64,000 nt of DNA from Clostridium sp. AM22-11AC. GTDB taxonomy: Bacteria > Bacillota > Clostridia > Lachnospirales > Lachnospiraceae. The notes under the pieces were generated by a model. That model was not told where the DNA came from. It was given only the letters and a program-made list of their open reading frames with translations, and did not search any database. Position 1 is the first letter of the stretch, and each line of letters begins with the position of its first letter. Both the position numbers and the translations under genes were made by a program. Below are positions 43,301 to 51,919 of the stretch, in pieces. The DNA lies in the NCBI RefSeq assembly GCF_003473545.1, contig NZ_QUCM01000005.1:198841-262840 (forward strand). Direction: 5' to 3'.

Positions 43301-44482
43301 ATGAATGATCCTGATATCCTTAAACTGGTAAAAGAGCAGGAAGATTACCTGATCAAAATGCGCAGATATTTTCATATGAACCCGGAACTGTCAAATAAGG
43401 AATTTGAAACACGCAAGACGATCATCAGTGAACTTGAAAAAATGGGAGTGGAGTACCGCCTGGCTGCCGGGACGGGGCTGGTAGCAATTATAAAAGGTGG
43501 AAAACCGGGAAAACATCATCTGCTCCGCTGCGATATGGACGCTCTTCCGGTAAAGGAAGATACTGATAATCTGATCCAGCCTAAAGCGTGTGTTTCCCAG
43601 AAACCTGGAGTATGCCATGCCTGCGGTCATGATGCACATATGGCTATGATGCTGACAACGATAAAAGTATTATCTTAGGTACGTGAACAATTAAAGGGTA
43701 CAGTATATTGCTGCTTTGAAGAAGGGGAAGAAGCCCTTGATGGTTATCAGCATGTATTGGAACTGGTGAGTGAGTATCCAATTGATGACTGCTTTGCTCT
43801 TCATGTTTATAATGACATGCCGGCAGGAAAGATTAACCTGGTTTCCGGACCGAGAATGGCGGGGGCTGTTTGTTTTGGAGTACATGTGATCGGAAAAAGC
43901 GGACATGGTTCCAGACCGGATCTGGCAAAGAATCCTGTGATCCCGGCAAGCCATATTGTTTGTGAATTGGATTCAGCTTTACAAAATCAGATGAATGCCG
44001 AGGAAACACTTACCTTCAGTATCTGCGTACAGAAGGCTGGTGAGATCTGGAATGCGATCCCGGATGAGGCATTTTTCAGTGGAACTTCCCGGTATTTCAG
44101 CCGCCCAGCAGGAGAAAAGGTGCTGGCGTTGATCAAGAAGACCTGTACAAACGTGGCAGATGTACATGGATGCCGGGTGGAGTTTGAACCATATACAAAG
44201 GTTTTGATGGAGCCGGTCATTAATGATCAGGAAGTTGTAGAAGAAACAGCACAAAAACTGACACAGATGTGTGGTCCCCAGGTGTTAGGAGAACATGGCC
44301 TATGGTTTGCTTCTGAAACTTTTTGCAAGTATTTAAACAAATATCCTGGCGCATTGGGATTTTTGGGAATTGCAAATCCAGATCTGGGATCTGGCGCAGC
44401 CCATCATAACAGCCGTTTTGATGTGGATGAATCGGCATTACTGTTAGGAGTTTGTGCAGAACTGTCATTTGCACTTCGATGA
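43301..44482 (+). pseudogene. M20 family amidohydrolase interrupted by one in-frame TAG
   Basis: One reading frame covers a full-length M20/IAA-amidohydrolase-like enzyme (393 codons plus a stop) except for TAG at 43676-43678, after TTIKVLS and before VREQLKGTVYCCFEEGEE. Both halves are otherwise intact. The metal-binding parts are LRCDMDALPVKED and CHACGHDAHMAMM in the first half, and CFEEGEEALDG, SGHGSRPDLAKNP and GSGAAHHNSRFDVDE in the second. CAG to TAG would be a single transition. Such enzymes hydrolyse N-acyl amino acids or aminobenzoyl-glutamate. The downstream permease gene remains intact. Confidence 0.82.
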
Positions 44483-44568
44483 TTATTTTTACAGATATGC
44501 TCCTGGAAGCCTTTGCACTTAATTAAGTGAGAAGCTTTTGGGAGTACATACAAGAAAGAAGGGGATTT

Positions 44569-45780
44569 ATGTATAATTTCATGCTGGCATTTTTGATCTG
44601 CTGTGTTTCTTATATTATAGGTGAAATGGTTTCTGATTTAACCAAAGCCTGGGTTCCGTCTGTTTTTGTAAGCGCTGTGGTCATGCTTTTGGGATACTGG
44701 ACGGTATTTCCACACGATCTTGTTACCAATGCAGGATTGATCCCTTTTGGAAGTACTATCTGCTGCTACCTGCAGGTAGCCCATATGGGAACGATCATCA
44801 GTATAAAACAGCTGGCTGAACAGTGGAAAGTGATCGTTATCTGTATGTTCGGACTGGTGGGAATGACGGTACTTGCATTATTCCTTTGCCCGATGCTGAT
44901 GGATAAGAGTTTTGTTATTGCAGGTCTTCCGCCTCTGACCGGTGGTGTAGTGGCAGCAACGATCATGCAGCAGGCAGCTGAGGCAAAGGGGCTAAAGGAT
45001 GCAGCTGTATTTGCTATTGCCATGTACTGTATCCAGGGATTTGCAGGTTATCCTCTTACAGCGGTCTGCCTGCAGCTTGGTGGACGAAAGATGTTAAAGG
45101 AGTTCAGGGCAAATAAGGGGGCTGCATATCAGAATACAGGTGTGCAGCTGGATGAAGTAAATGGCACATTAAAGGCAGCGGCACATAAAAAGCTGCTTCC
45201 TCCGCTTCCTGCGAAATATAACAGCAATGTAATGATATTTGCAAAGCTGGCACTTACTGGATGGATCGCTACAATGCTTGCCAAGATACCTGTTCCATTT
45301 GTAGGCAGTATCAGTGGACTGGTATGGGTGCTGATCTTATCCGTTATCCTTACTCATATAGGATTTTTAGACGAGGATTCCATGAATAAGTGCAACTCCT
45401 ATGGTATTGTGATGTTTGCGATCATGATGTTTATTTATGACGGACTGAAAGACTGTACAATGGAAATGTTAGGAAATATCGTAGTACCAATGATACTGCT
45501 CATCGTGATCGGTGTTGCAGGAATGGCAGCTCTTGTATTTGTTATTTCAAAGGTCTTACATACAGGATTTGGTTTAAGCTTTGCAACCGCACTTACAGCA
45601 CTTTATGGATTTCCTATGAACGCGATCATCACAGAGTCAACCTGTAATGCTCTGGCAGAAACAGAAGAAGAGAAGAAGTATCTGATGGGGCAGATGTTTG
45701 CGCCAATGATCGTAGGCGGGTTCGTTACAGTTACCATCACATCTGTTATGATAGCAGGTGTATTTGCCAATATGCTTTAA
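44569..45780 (+). CDS. Polytopic membrane protein, putative transporter (DUF3100-like)
   Basis: A 403-residue protein with about ten hydrophobic helices. Segments such as IAGLPPLTGGVVAATIMQQA, MYCIQGFAGYPLTAVCLQLG and TALYGFPMNAIITESTCNAL suggest a secondary transporter with Gly/Pro-broken helices. I recall DUF3100 proteins with this arrangement beside amidohydrolases, but the assignment is uncertain. AAGGGGAT precedes the ATG at 44569. As last gene of the MalY/M20 operon it would be the importer for their substrate. Confidence 0.62.
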   Translation: MYNFMLAFLICCVSYIIGEMVSDLTKAWVPSVFVSAVVMLLGYWTVFPHDLVTNAGLIPFGSTICCYLQVAHMGTIISIKQLAEQWKVIVICMFGLVGMTVLALFLCPMLMDKSFVIAGLPPLTGGVVAATIMQQAAEAKGLKDAAVFAIAMYCIQGFAGYPLTAVCLQLGGRKMLKEFRANKGAAYQNTGVQLDEVNGTLKAAAHKKLLPPLPAKYNSNVMIFAKLALTGWIATMLAKIPVPFVGSISGLVWVLILSVILTHIGFLDEDSMNKCNSYGIVMFAIMMFIYDGLKDCTMEMLGNIVVPMILLIVIGVAGMAALVFVISKVLHTGFGLSFATALTALYGFPMNAIITESTCNALAETEEEKKYLMGQMFAPMIVGGFVTVTITSVMIAGVFANML

Positions 45781-45812
45781 TAAAAATGAAGTGATTTTGA
45801 TGGGATTTTTTT

Positions 45813-45846
45813 CAGGGGATAGTGTTTGCTATCCCCTGTTTTTTTA
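45813..45846 (+). terminator. Rho-independent terminator of the MalY/M20/permease operon
   Basis: CAGGGGATAG pairs with CTATCCCCTG around TGTTTG, followed by T7. Confidence 0.95.
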
Positions 45847-46040
45847 TGTTGCGGTTCATGTGTCACATGATTTTTTGAACAACTTTTGCAATATGCACAA
45901 CAATTATGACTATGGACGAAAACGGAAGTTCTGGTATAATTCATAATATAGATGGTACATGTGTGAGATATCAGGGTATTATCTTTGCAATCGATTTAGA
46001 TAAAAACTTAAATATATAATGTTTAAAGGAGGAAGTTTCA

Positions 46041-47090
46041 ATGAAATTATCATTCAGATGGTACGGAGAAGATGACAAGGTGACTCTGGAGAATATCCGC
46101 CAGATCCCGGGTATGCAGTCTATCGTAACTGCAGTTTACGATGTTCCTGTAGGTGAAGTATGGAGCCGCGAGAGCATTGCAAAGTTAAAAAAGCAGGTTG
46201 AGGACGCAGGACTTGGCTTTGATGTGATCGAGAGTATCCCTGTTCATGAGGATATCAAGCTGGGCAAGCCAACCAGAGATAAATACATTGAAAATTATTG
46301 CGAAAATATCCGCCGCGTTGCTGAAGCTGGTATTAAATGTATCTGCTACAACTTCATGCCTGTATTTGACTGGACAAGAACCCAGTTAGACCATGTACTG
46401 GCTGACGGATCTACTTCCCTGGTTTATTATCAGGAGCAGGTAGACGCTGTAAATCCTTTAAACAGTGACAGTGACTTAACTCTTCCAGGTTGGGATTCCA
46501 GCTACACAAGAGAAGGCTTAAAGGCAGTTGTTGCTGAGTACAACAACTTAAGCGAAGAAGATTTATGGAACAACTTACAGTACTTCCTGGAGAGAGTGAT
46601 CCCGGTAGCTGCTGAGTGTGACGTAAACATGGCGATCCATGAGGATGATCCATGCTGGAGCATTTTCGGACTTCCAAGAATCATTACCTGCGAAGAGAAC
46701 CTGGATCGTTTCTTAAAGCTGGTTGATGACAAGCACAATGGTATTACCCTGTGCACCGGTTCTTTAGGATGCTCCGGAAAGAACGATGTAGTAAAGATGG
46801 CAGCTAAGTATGCAGCAATGGGACGTATCCATTTTGCACACTTAAGAAACGTAGCTGTTCTGGATAATGGTTTCGAAGAGAGAGCACACCTTTCCAGCTG
46901 TGGTTCCCTTGATATGTTCGGAATCGTTAAGGCACTGGTAGACAATGGCTTTGACGGCTATGTAAGACCTGACCACGGACGTATGATCTGGGGTGAAACA
47001 GGACGCGCAGGATATGGTCTGTATGACAGAGCACTGGGCGCTACCTATCTGAATGGTTTATTTGAGGCTGTTGAGAAGATGAGCAAATAA
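46041..47090 (+). CDS. uxuA: Mannonate dehydratase
   Basis: A 349-residue TIM-barrel enzyme that dehydrates D-mannonate to 2-keto-3-deoxygluconate in glucuronate breakdown. Recognisable segments: [71 protein letters not shown] and [11 protein letters not shown], which carry the conserved His and Cys metal residues of the UxuA family. AAAGGAGGAA precedes the ATG. A TATAAT at 45935 with a weak -35 is the probable promoter. It is a single-gene unit ending at a terminator; the partner KDG genes kduI and kduD are 1.7 kb away. Confidence 0.95.
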   Translation: MKLSFRWYGEDDKVTLENIRQIPGMQSIVTAVYDVPVGEVWSRESIAKLKKQVEDAGLGFDVIESIPVHEDIKLGKPTRDKYIENYCENIRRVAEAGIKCICYNFMPVFDWTRTQLDHVLADGSTSLVYYQEQVDAVNPLNSDSDLTLPGWDSSYTREGLKAVVAEYNNLSEEDLWNNLQYFLERVIPVAAECDVNMAIHEDDPCWSIFGLPRIITCEENLDRFLKLVDDKHNGITLCTGSLGCSGKNDVVKMAAKYAAMGRIHFAHLRNVAVLDNGFEERAHLSSCGSLDMFGIVKALVDNGFDGYVRPDHGRMIWGETGRAGYGLYDRALGATYLNGLFEAVEKMSK

Positions 47091-47113
47091 TTAACGGGCG
47101 TAAACCCATTAAA

Positions 47114-47157
47114 GACGCAGTTTCAGGCGGAAAAATCTGTCTGAGGCTGCGTTTTTT
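47114..47157 (+). terminator. Rho-independent terminator of uxuA
   Basis: GACGCAG and TTCAGGCGGA pair with TGTCTGAG and CTGCGTTTTTT with one bulge; a T run follows. Confidence 0.88.
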
Positions 47158-47158
47158 A

Positions 47159-47291
47159 TGTACTAGGAAATTCCGTTGGAACTCCCTAGTACACAAAAAG
47201 GCACGACCTGCCAACGATGCGCACTCGCGCGATGAGGAAGTTTGTCGCAAACGACCGCGCTCGGCGCAAGAATGTGCCAAGGCACATTCTT
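47159..47291. repeat. Compact cluster of inverted repeats (possible dispersed intergenic element)
   Basis: TGTACTAGG (47159-47167) pairs with CCTAGTACA (47184-47192) around an inner TTCC/GGAA. A TTTG/CAAA stem lies near 47241, and AAGAATGTGCC (47268-47278) pairs perfectly with GGCACATTCTT (47281-47291) around AA. The stretch between is GC-richer than its surroundings (ACTCGCGCGATG). No coding frame is credible. It resembles intergenic elements repeated in some Lachnospiraceae genomes, which I cannot verify here. Confidence 0.45.
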
Positions 47292-47301
47292 ATTTACATC
47301 A

Positions 47302-47325
47302 AAAATCCCCGCTGGGTAAGCGGGG
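47302..47325 (-). terminator. Rho-independent terminator of the phosphofructokinase gene
   Basis: On the minus strand CCCCGCT pairs with AGCGGGG around TACCC and is followed by ATTTTTG. Confidence 0.85.
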
Positions 47326-47342
47326 AAATGTTCGCAATTCTA

Positions 47343-48563
47343 TTACTTTCTGTACAGATATTTCGGTACACCGTCCTCAAATACATGTTCCGGAACACCT
47401 CTCATCAGTGGCAGTGCATAGTTTGCAAATTCAGGGGAAATATCATTGTTGTTTCCGGTGATCCATTCAGCTGGGAATGGTTTTTCTTTATTGCACACAT
47501 CACATACATCTACCAGACCGTATTCCAGGCTGTATTCCTCTCCATCTGCACGCTTAAAGGTTATCATTTTACCTGTAACACCCTCTAAAGCGCATTTAAC
47601 AGCAGTGCGTCCTGCCAGATCTGCTTCGTTAATGTCTGTAAGGGAAGAAAGAAGGCTGCTGCAGCGCTGATTTACATTTAACTCTACAGAGCGGACTTTT
47701 ACACCAAAACGGTTGCGCACATAGCTTTCAAGAAGCTTTCCGCAGCCGGTCAGCATTTTGTGGCCAAAGGTGTCTAACTGTGCTTCGTTGGAATATTCGC
47801 AGATGAATTTTCCGGACGCGTCACGGATACCTTCGGAGACACATACAACAACAGCGGTACTCTGCTTTAAAGCATTTTCCAGGTCAGAGAAAAATTCTTC
47901 CATTTCAAAAGGAGCTTCCGGCATATAGATCAGCAATGGATTGTCTCCCGGGAATTTGCGGGCAAGACTGCTGGCAGCAGTGACCCAGCCTGCATGACGT
48001 CCCATAAGTTCCACAATGGTTACAGCTGGCTGCTGGTAAACGGAGGCGTCCAGTACGATCTCACGGACTGTAGAGGCAACATAGCGGGCAGCGCTGCCGT
48101 ATCCGGGAGTATGGTCTGTAACAGGAAGATCATTATCGATGGTTTTCGGAACACCGATAAAAGAGATTTCCTTATTATTATGAGCTGCCCAGCGGGAAAG
48201 CTTATCAGCAGTGTCCATGGAGTCATTTCCGCCAATATAGAAAACAGCGCCAATATTTAACTGTTCAAATTTTTCAAAAAGAAGGGTGTAAACGGAAGCA
48301 TCCAGATTTTCAGGCAGCTTATAGCGGCAGGAACCAAGGTAGGCTGCCGGTGTAAGGCGTAAAAGTTCCAGGTCTTCATCTGAAAGCTCTTTAGAAAGAT
48401 CCATAATATGTCCGGAGAGAAATCCCTCGATGCCATTGATCATACCATAAACAGATCCGATCTGTTCAGAATGTGCGGCAGCTTCTTTAATGATACCATA
48501 AAGACTGGCGTTGATTACAGCAGTAGGGCCACCAGACTGACCTACAAGAATATTTTTTTTCAA
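47343..48563 (-). CDS. 6-phosphofructokinase, pyrophosphate-dependent type
   Basis: A 406-residue PFK. VGQSGGPTAVINASL is the N-terminal phosphoryl-donor loop. GGNDSMDT (111-118) and VPKTIDNDLPVTDHTPGYGS carry the active site. Asp at the second position of the G-G-x-(D/G) motif and Lys140 in PKTIDND are the residues that in this family indicate pyrophosphate rather than ATP use; the first Asp is Asn here, as in some clostridial members. The start is TTG at 48563, placed by GAGGAGG. It phosphorylates fructose 6-phosphate and may serve reversible glycolysis. Confidence 0.88.
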   Translation of the reverse strand: MKKNILVGQSGGPTAVINASLYGIIKEAAAHSEQIGSVYGMINGIEGFLSGHIMDLSKELSDEDLELLRLTPAAYLGSCRYKLPENLDASVYTLLFEKFEQLNIGAVFYIGGNDSMDTADKLSRWAAHNNKEISFIGVPKTIDNDLPVTDHTPGYGSAARYVASTVREIVLDASVYQQPAVTIVELMGRHAGWVTAASSLARKFPGDNPLLIYMPEAPFEMEEFFSDLENALKQSTAVVVCVSEGIRDASGKFICEYSNEAQLDTFGHKMLTGCGKLLESYVRNRFGVKVRSVELNVNQRCSSLLSSLTDINEADLAGRTAVKCALEGVTGKMITFKRADGEEYSLEYGLVDVCDVCNKEKPFPAEWITGNNNDISPEFANYALPLMRGVPEHVFEDGVPKYLYRK

Positions 48564-48719
48564 AAAAAATCCTCCTCTCATGTAAGTGGGTAGTACAACA
48601 ACTTCTCTCAGTATAGCGAAAATAATGTCTAATTGCAATGCGATTTGTGATAATGCATAGAAAATAGATGCTTATTTTGTAAATTATTCCCATTGCTTTC
48701 CGGGAATATATTTGCTAAT

Positions 48720-48770
48720 CTGTATACAAGCAAAGTAACTTGTATACAACTTCATAAAACTGTATACAAG
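48720..48770 (+). promoter_or_regulatory. Triple operator TGTATACA at exact 20-bp spacing, kduI promoter region
   Basis: TGTATACA occurs at 48721, 48741 and 48761. The second is part of TTGTATACAA and the outer two of CTGTATACAAG. TTGTAT (48740-48745), 17 bp, TATACA (48763-48768) could be the promoter itself, with operators over both elements. The GntR/FCD regulator two genes downstream is the obvious candidate binder. Confidence 0.75.
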
Positions 48771-48804
48771 ATAACACAACCGTAAAATGAAGGAGATAGC
48801 AAAA

Positions 48805-49647
48805 ATGGACATTCGTTATTCTGCAAATCAGAGAGATGTAAAACGCTACACAACGGAAGAACTGAGAAATGAATTTCTGATCCAGAATTTGTATCAGGCA
48901 GATGAAGTAGTTGCTGTGTACTCACATGTAGACCGTATGGTTACATTGGGATGTATGCCTGTTACAGAGAAGGTTTCTATTGAAAAGGGCATCGACTGCT
49001 GGAAAAACTTTGGTACCCATTATTTCCTGGAGCGCCGTGAGATCGGTATTTTTAATATTGGCGGTAAAGGAAAGATCACTGCAGACGGACAGGAATATGA
49101 GATGGGTTACAAAGACTGTCTGTACATTACCAAGGGAACAAAAGAAGTTTACTTTGAAAGTGAAGATGCTTCCAAGCCGGCAAAATTTTATATGGTAAGT
49201 GCTCCGGCTCATACTTCTTATACAACTACTTTTATTCCCATCGAAAAGGCAGCAAAGAGACCATGTGGTGAAGCAGCTCTTTCCAATAAACGTGTGATCA
49301 ATCAGTTTATCCATCCGGATGTATTAAAGACCTGTCAGCTTTCTATGGGTATGACTGTTTTAGAGCCGGGAAGTGTATGGAACACCATGCCGGCACATAC
49401 ACATGAGCGCCGTATGGAAGTTTATATGTATTTTGAAGTACCTGGTGACAATGTCGTATTCCATATGATGGGAGAGCCAACAGAGACCAGACACATTGTT
49501 ATGAAAAATGAAGAGGCAGTGATCAGTCCATCCTGGAGCATCCACAGCGGAGCTGGCACTTCCAATTATACATTTATCTGGGCAATGGGCGGCGAAAACA
49601 TGGAATTTGATGATATGGACACCATGAAGCCAAATGAAATGATGTAA
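48805..49647 (+). CDS. kduI: 5-dehydro-4-deoxy-D-glucuronate isomerase
   Basis: A 280-residue bicupin enzyme that isomerises 4-deoxy-5-keto uronate to 2,5-diketo-3-deoxygluconate in breakdown of unsaturated pectin or glycosaminoglycan fragments. MDIRYSANQRDVKRYTTEEL is the typical start. Zinc ligands fit PAHTHERRMEVYMYFE and the His in SPSWSIHSGAGT. AAGGAGA precedes the ATG at 48805; an ATG six codons upstream overlaps that site and is rejected. Length is close to E. coli KduI. Followed 25 bp later by kduD. Confidence 0.95.
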   Translation: MDIRYSANQRDVKRYTTEELRNEFLIQNLYQADEVVAVYSHVDRMVTLGCMPVTEKVSIEKGIDCWKNFGTHYFLERREIGIFNIGGKGKITADGQEYEMGYKDCLYITKGTKEVYFESEDASKPAKFYMVSAPAHTSYTTTFIPIEKAAKRPCGEAALSNKRVINQFIHPDVLKTCQLSMGMTVLEPGSVWNTMPAHTHERRMEVYMYFEVPGDNVVFHMMGEPTETRHIVMKNEEAVISPSWSIHSGAGTSNYTFIWAMGGENMEFDDMDTMKPNEMM

Positions 49648-49672
49648 TTATAAAAAACAGGAGGAAAATAAA

Positions 49673-50479
49673 ATGGCAGATTACTTAAACAACTTTTCAC
49701 TGGAAGGCAAAGTAGCACTGATCACAGGTGCATCTTACGGAATTGGCTTTGCCATCGCAAAAGCAATGGCAGGAGCTGGCGCTACCATCGTATTTAACGA
49801 TATCAAGCAGGAACTGGTAGATAAGGGACTGGCTGCTTATGAGGCAGAAGGCATCAAGGCTCATGGCTATGTATGCGATGTTACCAATGAAGAAGCTGTA
49901 AATGCATTAGTTGCACAGATCGAAAAAGAAGTAGGCGTGATCGATATCCTGGTAAACAATGCAGGTATCATCAAGCGTATCCCAATGTGTGAGATGAGCG
50001 CAGCTGAGTTCAGACAGGTTATCGATGTAGACTTAAATGCTCCATTTATCGTATCCAAGGCTGTTATCCCGAGCATGATCAAGAAGGGTCACGGAAAGAT
50101 CATCAACATCTGCTCTATGATGAGTGAATTAGGACGTGAGACTGTATCTGCTTATGCAGCTGCAAAGGGCGGCTTAAAGATGCTGACCAAGAACATTGCA
50201 TCTGAGTACGGCGAGTATAACATCCAGTGTAATGGTATCGGACCTGGATACATTGCAACTCCTCAGACTGCACCTCTTCGTGAGATCCAGCCAGACGGTT
50301 CCAGACATCCATTTGACCAGTTTATTGTAAGCAAGACTCCTGCAGGACGTTGGGGAAATGCAGAAGACTTAGGCGGTCCGGCAGTATTCCTGGCATCTGA
50401 CGCTTCCAACTTTGTAAATGGTCTGGTACTGTATGTAGACGGTGGCATCCTGGCTTACATTGGCAAGCAGCCTAAATAA
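49673..50479 (+). CDS. kduD: SDR oxidoreductase, 2-dehydro-3-deoxy-D-gluconate 5-dehydrogenase (KduD) / gluconate 5-dehydrogenase type
   Basis: A 268-residue classical short-chain dehydrogenase. The cofactor loop is TGASYGIG (18-25), NNAGI follows, and the YAAAK catalytic pair is intact. Adjacent position after kduI makes KduD (reduction of the diketo product to KDG) the most likely role; the sequence also resembles gluconate 5-dehydrogenases, which are near relatives. It has a slightly longer C-terminus (GILAYIGKQPK) than E. coli KduD. AGGAGGA precedes the ATG. Confidence 0.85.
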   Translation: MADYLNNFSLEGKVALITGASYGIGFAIAKAMAGAGATIVFNDIKQELVDKGLAAYEAEGIKAHGYVCDVTNEEAVNALVAQIEKEVGVIDILVNNAGIIKRIPMCEMSAAEFRQVIDVDLNAPFIVSKAVIPSMIKKGHGKIINICSMMSELGRETVSAYAAAKGGLKMLTKNIASEYGEYNIQCNGIGPGYIATPQTAPLREIQPDGSRHPFDQFIVSKTPAGRWGNAEDLGGPAVFLASDASNFVNGLVLYVDGGILAYIGKQPK

Positions 50480-50500
50480 GATAGGTGGGATATTGGCTGA

Positions 50501-51208
50501 ATGAACGAGATGAATTTCAAAAACCGCGGAGAGCAGGTATTTGAGACATTAAAAAGAGAAATTTTAGATCTGAAACTGGAGCCGGGGCGTATGATCAGTG
50601 AAAATGAGATCTGTGAGCGCTTCGGGGTCTCCAGGACCCCGGTGCGGGATGCTTTGCGGCTGCTCCAGGAACAGGGATTTGTAGAGACAGTTCCCTACAG
50701 AGGTACTTATGTGACTCTGTTAAGTCTGGACAACATCAAACAGATGATCTACATGCGTGTGGCAGTGGAGACCATGGTGCTGAGGGATTTTCTGAAAGTC
50801 CAAAATCCTATGACCCTGGAAGAAATCCGTCACGCCATTGCTATGCAGAAAGCCCTGATCCAGACACCGGGATTTGAACCGGAGCAGTTTTACCATATGG
50901 ACGCAGAGCTTCACTCTATCTGGTTTGGAGCGGTCCGCAGGCAGAAACTGTGGGATATGCTTCAGGCACAGCAGCTTCATTATACCCGTTTCAGGATGTT
51001 GGATTTTACAACAGAGACCGATTTTACCCGGATCACAGGAGAGCATGAAGAAATTTTCCGCCTGATTTGCGAAAAGGACGAAAAAGGTCTGGAAAAAGCA
51101 CTGAAAGATCACCTTTATTTCAGCATGAAGCGTATGCGCCATGCCATTGAGGTGGATTATAAAGATTATTTTGAAGAAGAACCGGAAGAAGGAAGGTTTG
51201 TCATTTGA
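50501..51208 (+). CDS. GntR family regulator (FadR/FCD subfamily), probable kdu regulator
   Basis: A 235-residue protein with a GntR winged helix at about 8-72 (VFETLKREILDLKLEPGRMI; ICERFGVSRTPVRDALRLLQ) and an FCD effector domain (MRVAVETMVLRDFLKV; FYHMDAELHSIWFGAVRR). It lies 22 bp after kduD in the same operon. The TGTATACA triple site upstream of kduI fits the GT-N2-AC core known for FCD regulators, so autoregulation of kduI-kduD-gntR is likely. The effector may be a KDG-pathway intermediate. Confidence 0.92.
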   Translation: MNEMNFKNRGEQVFETLKREILDLKLEPGRMISENEICERFGVSRTPVRDALRLLQEQGFVETVPYRGTYVTLLSLDNIKQMIYMRVAVETMVLRDFLKVQNPMTLEEIRHAIAMQKALIQTPGFEPEQFYHMDAELHSIWFGAVRRQKLWDMLQAQQLHYTRFRMLDFTTETDFTRITGEHEEIFRLICEKDEKGLEKALKDHLYFSMKRMRHAIEVDYKDYFEEEPEEGRFVI

Positions 51209-51226
51209 CAGACCTTCCTTCTTTGG
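51186..51226. terminator. Bidirectional terminator overlapping the gntR 3' end
   Basis: AGAAGGAAGGT and TGTCA pair with TGACA and ACCTTCCTTCT with single-base bulges. It uses the last codons of gntR and faces the small minus-strand gene at 51241. Confidence 0.85.
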
Positions 51227-51240
51227 GCTTTTATCGTTTT

Positions 51241-51438
51241 TTATGGTTCATAACGTTTTAGATATTTTCGTTCACTGGGGTTTTCCTCCAGATATTCTTC
51301 CAGTTCTTCCGGTGAGAGATGGGTGTACACTTCATCGAAAAATTCTTCCCCGCTCATGGTAACAAAGCGTGCAATGCGTTTCCTCAGTTCTTCGTCTTCC
51401 AGTAATTTTTCAATTTCTTCCTCTGTGTACCAGCTCAT
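51241..51438 (-). CDS. Small acidic protein of unknown function
   Basis: A 65-residue protein rich in Glu (MSWYTEEEIEKLLEDEELRK at the start, SPEELEEYLEENPSERKYL near the end), predicted mostly helical. GGGAGGTG lies a few bases before the ATG, and a bidirectional terminator follows, so it looks like a real gene. No family recognised. Confidence 0.6.
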   Translation of the reverse strand: MSWYTEEEIEKLLEDEELRKRIARFVTMSGEEFFDEVYTHLSPEELEEYLEENPSERKYLKRYEP

Positions 51439-51567
51439 ATAACACCTCCCGATATGCTCTTTTTAGGCACTGTAATACCTATAGTATATTCGTTATTACG
51501 AAGATATTCAAGATGTAAAATCTAACTTATGCTTGACCTATCAAGGGGTTACAGGAGAAAGCATAAG

Positions 51568-51786
51568 ATGATCGACTATTCACCGTTTTGGAAAACACTG
51601 GAAATATCAGAAGAAAACTGGTATACACTGACAAAGAAGTATCATATGTCAAGCAGTACGTTGTATCGATTAAAGCATAATCAGGATATTTCTATGAAAA
51701 CTGTGAATGATCTATGCAGGATACTTGGATGTCAGATCGAAGACATTGCTACTTATGTACCATCGGACAAGGACCAGCCACTATAG
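51568..51786 (+). CDS. Small Cro/CI-type helix-turn-helix protein
   Basis: A 72-residue protein that is almost only an HTH_26-type domain (LTKKYHMSSSTLYRLKHNQD then ISMKTVNDLCRILGCQIEDI). ACAGGAGAAA precedes the ATG at 51568; an upstream TTG at 51529 is possible but has no ribosome site. It has its own terminator at 51805. Target unknown. Confidence 0.8.
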   Translation: MIDYSPFWKTLEISEENWYTLTKKYHMSSSTLYRLKHNQDISMKTVNDLCRILGCQIEDIATYVPSDKDQPL

Positions 51787-51804
51787 TCAGATATGATTTA
51801 TTGT

Positions 51805-51843
51805 TACTCCGGCAGAGAGGATCATATGCCGGGGTATTTTTTT
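51805..51843 (+). terminator. Rho-independent terminator
   Basis: TACTCCGGCA pairs with TGCCGGGGTA around 12 bases, followed by T7. Confidence 0.88.
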
Positions 51844-51919
51844 ACACAATCCTATCTTTAAAAATTGAGAGAATTAATATAAAATAAGAAAAGGAATGTG
51901 TGAAAGAAGGAGAAAAGGA

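Noticed and set aside
43676..43678. TAG in the M20 gene as pyrrolysine
   Set aside because: Pyrrolysine is linked to methylamine methyltransferases; no pyl genes or such enzymes are in the window, and a single CAG-to-TAG change explains it.
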